Below, piece by piece: positions 24,101 to 34,552 of a stretch of 64,000 bases of DNA. The stretch is from contig JAGHQL010000033.1 of assembly GCA_020080175.1 (NCBI GenBank), positions 1 to 64,000 on the forward strand, given 5' to 3'. Source of the stretch: Glutinoglossum americanum (Eukaryota > Ascomycota > Geoglossomycetes > Geoglossales > Geoglossaceae). A program made the position numbers and the translations under genes. How positions within the stretch are numbered: the stretch's first letter is position 1; every line of letters starts with the position of its first letter. The notes below the pieces were generated by a model. That model did no database searches, was not told where the DNA came from, and was given only the letters and a program-made list of their open reading frames with translations.

Positions 24101-25171
24101 GAGGTGCGGCGAGAGGCCGAAGCTGCTAGAGTCCAATTGTGTGTAGGGACGCGGTCGCATCGAGATAGGATGTTTTTAGCGAAAATCTAGATCCCGCATG
24201 CAACAAGTGCCAGCCCGTTGGCTCGGGTGGCAACCCTCCTCATGAACGAAGTGGTCACAAGATAAGCGAGGCCGACTGTAACCATCGATGCTAGAGAGAG
24301 TATGTCCAGGGTTTGGATGGTCGAGACCAATGATACTGTTGAGTTGGCACAGAAGCACTGCCTCGTTGGCAACAATTTAGCTTTCGGAATGCCCAAGTCT
24401 CGCTTGTTGTAAACCCTATTAGGAGTTCACCATAACGGACGATGCAAAGACCCGCTCCCTGTTAGCGGAACATGCCAGGAACGACTCAAGGCCGCGGGCA
24501 TTACCCCGAGATAAGCCCGGGCGTCCGCACTGGCGGGCCGCTGGCGAGGGTAAGCATTGCCCCGGCGGCATTCCACCCTCTTCTCGACGGGAATATTGCT
24601 ACATCGGTATTGGAGGCCATGAGGCCGATGCGGCACTTTCCGTCGCTTTCCATCGGACGCCAAGTTCGGCTCGAGTTTACTGCGCAGAAAACAAGGCCTA
24701 CTAGCCATATGCGGCGAACGCCTCAGTAGAATGACTTGGCCGGTATGGGCGAACACGGCAATAATCTACCCGACCATATCGATCCCGCGCCCACATGCGG
24801 TAAGAATCACCGTGTGGCGAGCCTAAAAGCTAAACTCTGAGCTGCCTTGGAAGTCTCCAGCGCCACTTACTGGATGCTATCAACCACTAGCCTGCCTCCC
24901 GCGGTTCTGTCTTACTGCAGCCTGGGGATGGTCGAGTCTGTAGCGGGGTCGTCCCGCTGCGCCGATCCTGACGTGACCTCATGATCTGGTTACGCAATCC
25001 CCAGTTTGTCAGGCAGATATGAACTGGGGGTATAAATATGGCTCGTAAAACTGCGATAACCAGCTAGTTAGTCTCTGTGCAAAAACCCTGTAATACCTAT
25101 ACTTACTACTCCGATCAAAGACACCAGTCAATTATCAGCGCATACCTAAAAGGAGCCCACGTCATCTCAGA
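21189..25171. other. Longest gene-poor stretch (4 kb), anonymous
   Basis: No supported gene. Minus-strand open frames at 22777-23402 form two neighbouring pieces that could be an eroded coding region (SHYARTMEDLKAGLGLAERN), and 24176-24396 minus has a hydrophobic run (MVTVGLAYLVTTSF). I recognise neither, and both have stops and frame changes. No terminal repeats found. The right end is the promoter of the protease gene. Confidence 0.4.
25031..25038 (+). promoter_or_regulatory. TATA box (tataaata) of protease gene
   Basis: A textbook tataaata lies 134 bases before the ATG at 25172, with no other gene between. Position and orientation fit the aspartic protease. Confidence 0.6.
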
Positions 25172-26617
25172 ATGGAAAGCAATCTTCACAAGATCAAGGT
25201 CGTGCGAAACCCGAATTACCAGAGGTCGGGCACCAAATCATATGTCCACTTGATGAGGAAATGTGAGTGGCATGTACTGACGCTCGTGAAATATCAGCAG
25301 CTAATCCGCTTAATAGGGGGTTTCGAGCCTACCAAAGAAGGCCCATTCTTGATAGTGAATCGCGCCGTCGTGAAGCGTGGCCCCTCGGCAGAGGACACTG
25401 CCAGGATTGAAACTCAGGACGCTCAGAATGATGCTCTGTACCTAACTCCAGTCCAAATCGGCACTCCTCCTCAAACGCTCAACTTGGACTTCGATACAGG
25501 GTCTTCTGATCTCTGGGTATGGGCATGATGTGTAACCTGCAAATCTGTTTTGAAGAGCAACGTGCTGACAGGTAGCCACTAATAACCACAGGTCTGGTCC
25601 ACCAAGCTAGACAGGGACATCCTATCCGCCAACAGAGACCACAGCGTCTTCGATCCCTCCAAATCCGCCACCTTCACTGACGACCCAAATCCCAACTCAA
25701 CCTGGGATATCACCTTCGGTGACGGCTCCTCCGCCGGCGGCCCCGTCGGCACCGACACCCTCGTCCTCGGTGGCCTCTCAGTAGAAAACCAAGTTGTCGA
25801 ACTCGCCTCAAGGTTGTCCCCGGAATTTATCTCCGGCACAGGCGACGGACTCCTCGGCCTCGCGTGGGGGCAGATCAACACCGTATGGCCCATTAAGGCT
25901 AAGACACCCGTCGAAAATATGATCGACCAAGCCGACATCCCGCAGAACAAGGAGCTCTTCACCGTATATCTGGCCTCATGGAGGGACGTGGGTACCGAAC
26001 CCGATAACGGAGAGTCGTTCTACACGTTCGGCTTTATCGACCAGCCCACCGTAGATGCGACCGGCGGTTCCATCTACTACACCCCCGTCGACAACTCCAG
26101 GGGCTTCTGGAAATTCGCCTCCGCCTCCGCAACGGTAAACGGCCACACCGTCAACCGCGCTGGGAACACCGCCATCGCCGACACCGGAACCACGCTCGCG
26201 CTTATCGACGACCGGACATGCAAGGCCATCTACGACGCCATCCCGCAAGCCCGCTACGACACCAGATATCAAGGCTACGTATTCCCTGACGACACCGCGG
26301 AGAGCGACCTGCCGGTCGTGACGTTTGCGGTGGGCGGCAGGCAGTTCCCGGTGCAGAAGCAGAATCTTGCGTTTGCGAGGGCGGGCCCCGGATGGGTGTA
26401 TGGAGGGATCCAGTCGAGGGGTAATATGAGTTTTGACATTTTGGGGGATACGTGGCTTAAGGGGATCTATGCCGTGAGTTGAACCCCTATCACGCAGAAT
26501 GCTATTGGGCGGGCTGACTTTGGCTGTTTCGGGTAGATCTTCGATCAGGGGAGGAAACAGTTTGGCGCTGTGACTAGGAAGTTTGCGGTGCAGAATTTGT
26601 CGCTGCCACCGGCGTGA
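25172..26617 (+). CDS. Pepsin-like aspartic endopeptidase (family A1)
   Basis: 417 residues from four exons (introns 25263-25316, 25517-25591, 26474-26536), TGA 26615-26617. Fungal pepsin/aspergillopepsin family, cleaving peptide bonds with two catalytic Asp. The pro-segment RNPNYQRSGTKSYVHLMRKW is the usual fungal one. Mature-like sequence follows: VQIGTPPQTLNLDFDTGSSDLW with catalytic D90; FGDGSSAGGPVGTDTLVLGG; the second lobe with IADTGTTLALID (D294); then SFDILGDTWLKGIYAIFDQG and FAVQNL near the end. All hallmarks are intact. Odd: there is no hydrophobic signal peptide; the protein starts five residues before the pro-segment. A TATA box 134 bp upstream makes a missing 5' exon less likely. 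It may be intracellular, or an unseen upstream ATG supplies a signal. The second exon also carries a dibasic site (VKRGPS) before the mature domain. Confidence 0.93.
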
Positions 26618-28367
26618 GCTGGGACTTGATTTTGGCGATGTAGGAGGAAAGGAGGGTTAATTGGGTGAAAAAAAATCCGGATCGAGCTGGTTTAGTATCG
26701 GTAGTTCTCTGCGAATTCGAGGTGGACTTTGACTAAGATTCGGAAAATGCTCTGCTTTTTGCTTAAGGGGAGGATTTAATTGGTTACTCTGGCCCTTAGG
26801 GAAAAATCGCAGCACGAATTGTTTTGGATTCTTTGCTGGGAGTCGCTATCGCTTCACCAGGGGATTCTTACCAGTGATATATGCCTGTAAAATTGGTTGC
26901 CCAATCACATTGCCAATTTTAACCAAATGAAATTGCAAAGTCTCTAATTCTAAGCCTACCACCAATCGCCCCTGTATAGAGCCTGCTCTCGGTTAGATTT
27001 AGGAGACTGAGTCCCTTTGTTCACCTTGTGTCAGAAGTAGTCCCGGTTTGTATGTAGAGCGGCTTTCTGTATATGCTCAGGACGTTCATTTACTTGTACT
27101 ACCGTAAGGTATCCGTCTTCATACCCCAGTTCCCTTGCTGCACCATCCGGGGTGGTTTGTAAGGTCCTGCAGATAGGCCTCAGTAGGTTATTAACTTACC
27201 CTGCCCTAAGCGCTTTGGTTTTCTTCTGAGCCCGTAAGTTCAAAGTGGGTCTGTACGGCCTTATTTGGCTGTTTGTGCCATCGAGGGTGAGGAGGATGTA
27301 GTCGCATATTACTAGTGCCCCTGGGATTCCCTGGCGCATCCACCTCCCGAAACAGACTCTGGTGTGGGTTGCGATAGTCGAAAATAGCATCTGAGGAGCG
27401 TCTTTCAATGGCAATCCTCTGCTCGGGGGAGGCCGCTTTAAGCAAACTACTCCCGCCCCGTGACCCATTTGCGGAATTTGCCGGGCTCTCAGGGCATTTT
27501 AGGAGATACGAGAGTAGCATTTCATTATTTGGTCGGTAGTGGCTCGACATGACCAAGCCAGCTCTGTTGAGAGGACATGGATGTCTTCCCTCTAAACCGT
27601 CTGCTAGAATAGGCATTGCTGAATAGTCTCTTAGAACATATCCCATTCGACTGAACGATGCCTAGTCTTAGCCACCGGGCGTACACCATCCAATACCGCA
27701 ACCCAAATGTTAGCTTCATGGAGCATAATTTCGCTTCATACTATTATATATCCTCTGGGGCATCGCAAAATCGGTGCGAGAGTGTCTTCATATCAAACAA
27801 CACACGCTTTACCCTAGAGAGTAGACGGCCCTGAGAAAGGACATTGCCGCGAGGCTAAAGCTGGTCTGCAGGTTTCCCCGGAAGGTCAGCACCTCCGGCG
27901 GTTCCAGCTCTGCTAGGGCGTTTGTCTTGTCATTATGGGTTGGCTGCAGGTGTGTAGAATAGGCTTAGTTAATGAAACGAACTACGTAGGAACTGTTGTC
28001 TGTAGAGTAAGGGCGGCAGGCATCAATCCCGAGACCCGAAGGGAGCCTATACAATACAAGAATCACGCCCACATGAATATGCAGGATGTCGAGCAGATGC
28101 CCGCACCTCCATTACAAGGGTTCTAAAATGTCTCTTGATCCGGCGGTTCTAGTTTTAGCGAACGAATTGGCATGTTGAGTAGATTGAATTGAATTGATTG
28201 GAGAAAAAGAGGAAAAGGCACAGCCGTAAGTCGTGAGCAGGGATATCATGGCAAACTCTAAAAAATGGGATTATACACGCTTCCGGACTGCAACCCGCGG
28301 CATAGAGTCAACAAACCTCCTATCCTATTCTCCCCTAGACTCCCCCTTTATAACCAACAAATAATAC
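26618..28367. other. Gene-free stretch
   Basis: Minus-strand frames at 27196-27719 (up to 146 codons) are the longest here but show no family and overlap in different phases. They may be an eroded gene or chance. No repeats or RNA genes seen. Confidence 0.45.
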
Positions 28368-29951
28368 CTACCCTTTCTCCCTTCCGCTCTCCCCATAATA
28401 AGCCCTTGCTGCCTCCCCCACTCTCTCCGCGTTCGGTGCCGCGTCCTTCATCAACGGGCTCTCTAGCACCTTGTCCCATTGATGCAACATCAACGCATTA
28501 TCCCTTGATGTCGTCACTTCATCCGCGCCTCTCTTCACCACCTCATCACAATACTCTGATATTGCCCCAGCGAGGGCTTGCTCCCTAGTATGGACTTTAG
28601 TGATCGCGGCGACAAGGTTGGAGGCATCTCAGATGCATTGGTTTAGACCCTGGCCGCGGTCTGAAGGTTTGAGGGTTAGGCTGAGAGCCAGTGGGAGATA
28701 TAAGGGAGGGAATTACATACGAGGAGGCAAGGGATGTGCAGCATCTCCTGCTAATACCACTCTTCCTTCATGGTTATCCCATGGTTTCGCGATCCAGTAG
28801 TGGATGGTATTATTTGACATGGGCGTTCCTTCCGGGATCCACAGATTGGCTGATCTAAAAGGCTCAGCGAAATTCTCATGTATTTTCTTCAACTCTGAGA
28901 GACAGCCCGCATCGTCGAGATCGCGGTCGTGATCTCCGAGCCAGCTACATATGAATTGGAAGGTCCATGTCTCTGGTCTGTCTGGGTCAGGGACGTCCTG
29001 AACTGAGTATTATTATTCTGTTAGCATGAAATATGTTCCATATGAGGAAACGCGACACTCACTGGAAATCCAACTAAACACTCCATCCGGGTGCAGGGCC
29101 ATGTAGTAAATAGGGTGGTATTTTCTAGTGAACAGCGATTTCTCCGCGTCGTTATACTTAACTTCGATGTTTGACAAGACGATCCCAACAGGTTTGACCA
29201 TCGCCTCCTCGGACCCAAGGAGAAAGCCCCGAACCATGGAACGAGACCCATCTGTCCCAACCAAGATGTCTCCGGAGGCGGTTGTTTTATCATGGAAGGT
29301 GGCCGTCTCGCCTTTGCCGTCTGAATCGTAAGTGATATCCGCAAAAGCTTTCCCATACTATCCAAAATCCCCTTAGAGCCACTCATGAAATTCGAGTAGG
29401 GATATCACCCACCCGCACATCTATCCCCTGGGCACAAAACTCCCGCATCTTCCTCCTCGACACCCTAACAACCTTCGGAAGCGGCATATCCTTGATATGT
29501 TCCCCGGTTTTGCCATTATAAATTTGAAGGACGTCTTTCGCTGGAGGAATGAAGAACGGGTCATTCTGCGCTTCGTTGATGCATTTGAAGAGGTCTTCAG
29601 GCAAGAGACGTTCGAGGTAAGAGAGGGACCAATGGATGGAGAGTCCTCATTCGCGGGGGCGGGCATGCAAGGCCGAGGGTTGGCACTCAAAAATCGAGTA
29701 GGCAACTCCAGCCTTTGCGCGGCATCATCAATCCACAAAACTTTGATATAGGCGGGTAACAGGGACTTGACGCAACCTTTTTAAGGCCTTGAGCAACAAG
29801 CAAACCCGTTATTCCCGTTGGTACGATAGTTAGAGCCCTATCCTTTAAACCGTCCGGCCCGGCTCATGCTTTTAAAGCTAGAGCTCCTACCTGATCCGAT
29901 AATAAGCACGTGAAGTCCACCGCCGTCGGCACTTGTCTTCGAGCCTGACAT
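28368..29951 (-). pseudogene. FAD-dependent monooxygenase (PHBH-fold), decayed
   Basis: Flavin aromatic-type hydroxylase of the fungal salicylate-hydroxylase-like group, once complete. From ATG 29951 it reads HVLIIGSG (dinucleotide motif start), GITGLLVAQGLKKAGV, IFE, a PRE-x-GLSIHWS block, RVSRRKMREFCAQGIDV, DILVGTDGSRSMVRGFLLG, YYMALHPDGVFSW, then the FAD-binding signature VVLAGDAAHPLPPR with GQGLNQCI and DASNLVAAI, ending ARAYYGESGREKG and TAG at 28368. Introns can be placed after LKK, after GIDV and in the GD-motif region. Three lesions are visible. A codon expected to be Trp in PRE(W)GLSIHW is TGA (about 29640), and another TGA interrupts QCI-DASN (about 28633). The acceptor before GITGLL reads cgg rather than cag. 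The rest is well kept, so loss looks recent. It is divergent from the PPOX gene at 30292, with 340 bp between starts. Confidence 0.82.
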
Positions 29952-30291
29952 GGTATCGCCTCGACAAAAGTTCGGGTTCAATTCAGAGCTTGGAATTGTC
30001 TAGAGAAGAACCCCGCTGGGTGGGATATGCCTATCTTATCTCCATTCCCAGGTAAGGTTTTCTTTTTCTAGATACGATACTATGTGGGACGGCTTGCATA
30101 TAGAACAAAAGCATTAAGGTCCCCTAAAGCAGCAATGCGTGCTAATTTCCTAATTCAGTTAAATCATCACCTAAAGTACAGCGCCAAGTCCACGCACCAA
30201 ATTAATCACAATAACCACTGACCTCAAAGCGGCGATTAGGACCCCGCTCCAACTTCGCGGCCTCGACCTAAATCCGAAAACACGACCAGCG
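29952..30291. promoter_or_regulatory. Shared divergent promoter region
   Basis: 340 bp separate the starts of the minus-strand monooxygenase and the plus-strand PPOX gene. No other gene fits. No TATA box or clear motif recognised; the call rests on the head-to-head arrangement. Confidence 0.45.
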
Positions 30292-31175
30292 ATGCCTAGA
30301 TTCTACCCCTCCATCACGCCCAGCCTCGCGGAATGGGCCCTTTCTCAACCCGTCTTCTTCACCGCCTCCGCCCCGCTCGCTGGTCGGCACGTCAACCTCT
30401 CACCCAAAGGCTTGCCCGGTAGCACCTTCACAATCTTCGACGCTAACCACGCTGCATATATTGATGCAACAGGGTCCGGATGCGAGACGATCAGCCATAT
30501 TTATGAGAACGGTCGTGTCACCGTCATGTTTTGTAGCTTCGACGTGACACCGCGGATCCTGAGGCTGTTTTGTAGAGGCAGAGTTGTTGAGTATGACGAG
30601 CCGGGGTTTGAACCCACGATAAAGAGGATGGGAAAGGAGAGAATTGATGGGGCGAGGGCGGTGGTGCTATTGGATGTTTGGATGGTAAGTTTAAAAGATC
30701 TAGTTATCTCCGACTAGGCATTGTTCGAGGCACAATTGCTTGATCTTTCTCGGATTGCGGGAGTTGCAAGAGTAATGGTTTCGCCCAAGAAAACAACAAC
30801 TAATCGCATCTTTCTATAACCAACCAGGTCCAAACTTCCTGCGGTTTTGGTGTGCCTATCGTCTCCTACAACCCTAGGCTCACTCCCGAGCTCTTCCAAG
30901 ACCGCGGAACGCTCGGCCACAAATCGACCATCATGTGTGAGAAGGGCGAGATAATTTCATATCAAGCCGAATGGAATGCAGATAGTTTGGACGGACTGAC
31001 AGGACTGCGATCCGCTATGAGGAGTCGAGGGCAGCGGATCTGGTGGGAGGGCTTCAAGGCGTGGTTGAGGAGGATGGTAGGGCAGCGGGAGGCTGTATTC
31101 GTAGGGATTGTGATTGGACTTCTGCTCGGAGGGCCGACGGTGATTGTTTTGCTTGGACCTTGGCGTCCCCAGTAA
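30292..31175 (+). CDS. Pyridoxamine 5'-phosphate oxidase-family (FMN-binding split barrel) protein
   Basis: 246 residues, one intron 30685-30827 (gtaagt...caaccag), stop TAA 31173-31175. Fungal PPOX-domain protein: MPRFYPSITPSLAEWALSQPVFFTASAP, then HVNLSPKGLPGSTF, TGSGCETISHIYENGRVTVMFCSFD and LFCRGRVVEYDEPGFE form the flavin-binding barrel. The second exon gives VQTSCGFGVPIV, the usual tail of this family, and then IISYQAEWNADSLDGLTGLR. A C-terminal membrane segment follows (AVFVGIVIGLLLGGPTVIVLLG), suggesting anchoring. These proteins are often annotated as putative FMN-linked oxidoreductases; the true substrate is not known. The monooxygenase next door is decayed, so any joint pathway may be lost. 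Confidence 0.88.
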
Positions 31176-32355
31176 TTTTAGCAAGTACCGCTGATCGAGA
31201 TGGATAAGCTGTCACATCACGGGATATGTCCGTACCCTGCAAAAGCCGTTGGTTTTGATAGGCCGCATGGCGGAGAGGAATCGAGGACTGGGTTAAAGGC
31301 ATTTGCTTCTCTGCAAATATGCTACATGCGGAGCGCGAACTCTAAAGCAGCCATAGCCGAAGTGAGAGACCGGCTATAATGGTTAGCCAGCTTGGAAGAC
31401 TTGCAGTGTGAAAGGAGGGAAATGAACACACGTTATTAAAAATCGAAGGTTTTCATATTATCTTGGAATTTTCAAGTCACTATCGCTGTAGGGTCCCATG
31501 AGAAGAGATTGATCCCCGTCCACGGAAATAGAGGATATCTAAAGTTACTGTGCCCAGAAAACCTCGGGCCGAGAGCCTGTGCTAGCGCTGATTTGGCCGG
31601 ATACTATGCACACTACGGGCTATCGTAAGCGGTACAACCTGATGATAATCAGGCCACACTTTGACTGGAGAGCTATGGGGAGGGAGTTAGATTTGCATGT
31701 CGCATGCGACCTGCAAGCCTGCGACGAGGATCCGGGAGCTCCGGATCAAAAACAGTGGGATTGTGCGGTGGCCGAGGTTAATCACCTGATGAGATGGAAG
31801 TTGATTCTGAGTTTGGGCTTGGATGGCGTGATGGGCCGCACACTTTAACCTCAGCTATACCCGCTCAACTCCCCGCCTTGCAGGGATGGGTGTTCTGTTT
31901 TATCTTGGCTTTGCGAGGGAGGTTGGATCGGAAGACGATCCGGTTTGATGGCGAAAGCGACGACCTACACGCAGAAGGCAAATTCAGGTGGTTTAGTATT
32001 GTGTTTTATGCAAGGGTGTTTATTCAGCTGTAGAGCTGAATATGCATGCCCAGATGGTGGTGAACGCTTGGCGCCGGGTATGGCGTGAGGGGGATGAGTG
32101 AAATGGCTTGGCGTCCTGGACACGAAAGAAAGCGGGATTCAGCCCTAAGGCTAAGGCGGGGTATAAAGCCAAAATCTCCCCACCTCTCGGGAAGATGGTA
32201 TCGGACTCCTACAATTACTTTCTTGCTCTCCATATTCATTCACAATACGCCAAATTCCTTTCGGGTAAGTCCATAGGTACGAGGTAGAGGTAGAGGTGGA
32301 GGGCTTCCGGTTTTGATTTTATTTAATAGGACGATAAATAATCGCTGCACTCAAA
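31176..32355. other. Gene-free stretch
   Basis: Small plus frames at 31579-31848 and 31794-32033 have no ATG-to-stop gene character or family. The right end is promoter of the DUF6623-like gene. Confidence 0.5.
32162..32167 (+). promoter_or_regulatory. TATA box (tataaa) of DUF6623-like gene
   Basis: tataaa within ggggtataaagcc, 189 bases before the ATG at 32356. Position and orientation are right, and the surrounding sequence has no competing gene. Confidence 0.5.
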
Positions 32356-33037
32356 ATGAAGCTCTATGCATCCTGGACCCATGGCAACGCGCTTGCGATC
32401 GAGAATCCGGAGAACATATCCCGCACTACTCGTTTTGGTTGGGGGCCAGATATCTCTGTGCTTCCTGGCCGATCCAGCTGGTTCCACATTGCGGTCCCCA
32501 CTCCTGTGATTGTTGGGGATGTTCGCGCTCAGCTCCAGAAGGTATGCTGCTGATTAGCAATTTTTTTCCTTTTTCTTTTTGGCTTGTGCGCATGCCGCAG
32601 TACGCATGTTGCTTCCAGGGAATCCTGGGCTTCTTTGCTGACGTCCATCCGACGAACTCATTACCCCCGAGCCCTTCTCAAATAAGCCTAACAAACAGCC
32701 AACCCCGCTTTTCCTCCACTTCATGCTCACTACTCTTATTTTCTCCAAGCTAACCATCAAGCAGGTATTTGTCATGTTCGAGGCACAGGGCGGGCGTATC
32801 CACGATGTGCACGTGTATGATGGACCAAACCGTATCCAGGTATTCAGCGGGCTGAGTTCGGATGGCGTACACACGACATCGTTGGATGGGATCAATACTT
32901 TTGTCTTGCCTACTCCGCATACGGTCCTTTGGGGCATCGGGATTAGCTTTAGGTTTACGGCATTTGTAGGAATTGATAGTCCAATTCCACCGTCGAAATT
33001 GGTGGTTGTTTCCGCGGGAGGGGATTTCTTTGTGTGA
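32356..33037 (+). CDS. DUF6623-like protein
   Basis: 152 residues in two exons. Exon 1 (32356-32541) gives KLYASWTHGNALAIENPENI, FGWGPDISVLPGRSSWFHI and AVPTPVIVGDVRAQLQK. Exon 2 (from 32765) gives VFVMFEAQGGRIHDVHVYDG, IQVFSGL, LDGINTFVLPTPHTVLWGIG and ends GGDFFV with TGA 33035-33037. I recognise this pattern as DUF6623, a small beta-rich family of unknown function found in bacteria and fungi (from memory). The join is phase-correct if the whole 32542-32764 stretch (223 bp) is removed. That is long for this window, so one intron with a missed mini-exon, or two introns, is possible. No signal peptide or TM. Confidence 0.75.
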
Positions 33038-34552
33038 GGGTGGGTAGAGGGCGAGGAATTGGGGGCCTCGGATGGGTGGTTGGGGGGTAATAGGCTTTCG
33101 ATTGCTATTTTTAAAAGAGGGCGAGCTCGCCCACCCCCCAGGCTTAGTTAGGAGAGAGAGTCTAAATCTATACGAAGTACCACATACTCCACCATCCATT
33201 TAGTTTTGCCATGTGACGCCCAAGCTCAGATATGTGAGGTGGCTTGTTTTGAAAGAAAGAGTTTAAACGAGGGGGATGGAATGACCGGGACATAGTAAGA
33301 AGCCGGTATTGGCTACGCATGGGATAGATCAAAGATAAAAAGGAAAGAGAAACGATTACCAACATCGAGGCCGCTATGTAGGGCCATCCAATGAGTGTTG
33401 TAGGTTATTCTCGAATTAGTAGAATGGTCGCCGACGTCAGCAATGGCACACTATATATAAGAACTTAGTTAGCCAAGGACAATTGAATTCTCATTGCTAT
33501 ATAACATGGGGTCGACCCATGGAGTCCTTATATCTATGGTATTACGGGTAGGTTGCTAATGGCTTACGCAGGGACGAAAAAGGGGGCGTAACATGGTGCC
33601 ATTTCCAAGGCCTTGGCTGAGAGCTTCTCGGCCGCTCGGCCGCGAAAAGACGATGGCACGGTCCCCGTCTTCCGGATTAGGGGGTTGAATCTGGTACGGC
33701 TGAGAGAATGCTCCAGAACAGGCGCCATAGGGCCGAGCGCCCTGCCAAGGCCAAAGTGCCTCCGGTAAAACCTATTAGAATAGTGTAGTATAACCTCGTG
33801 TAGATAGAATTGAGTCTATAATGAATCGCCTTAACTAACTACATGATGTGGGCGTACGCCCTATATGTGTTGGGGTCGCTTAGCCCAGCCACCCAAATAG
33901 GGGCCACCAGAATTCCGCTGCCCCTATGCCTTGGCACGGGCCGCGTTCCGTGTCGCACCATGAGTGCTACTTCCAACAAAACCAACACCGAAACGGCAAT
34001 GAGGACCATGGCATCATATGCCATTGAAGTGCAAGCCCTGGTCACCTTAATAGCCACTAGCAGCTTTTACTAGGATATTTTCTCCGATAGGATCGATTTC
34101 GATGCCAGCTGGATGTATTTAATCAAAAGTAAGTCTCCCCAACCATGGTAAAAGGACGGAAAACAGATAAAGCACAGGGAGTTATCCTATCTGCCTACTA
34201 ATATCACAAATGATAATGTCAAGATTGGCTTGGGCCCTCGCCACCGCAGTGACACTTGCCGCAATGCTCCAATCTCGGTCAACCACCTAGAGACATACTA
34301 TATCTTCTGCTTTAGGCCCGAGGCACTAACAGAGTGAGTCCGTTACAGTAAACTGAGAATGTAAGAGTGGAGTTGAGTGGGGAGGGGGATTTAAAGCGGC
34401 GAGGAAGCAGGGTTATGGCAAGCGATCATGGCTGTGGCACGACTCCATGGTAATAACACTTCGACATATTTTCAGCAGTCCACGAGGGGTTTAGAGCACC
34501 GAAGCTAAAAAAGGTTACATATGTCGATAGAGACTATTGACTGCAATCGAAG
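33038..34552. other. Gene-free stretch
   Basis: One ATG-initiated minus frame at 33839-34057 has a TM-like run (MVLIAVSVLVLLEVALMV) but no family; it may be a relic. The segment at 33590-33790 is GC-rich with direct words (ggccgctcggccg). Nothing else recognised. Confidence 0.45.

Noticed and set aside
27196-27719. Possible gene on the minus strand (146 codons)
   Set aside because: No family motif, overlapping frames and no splice sites; chance or old relic cannot be told apart.
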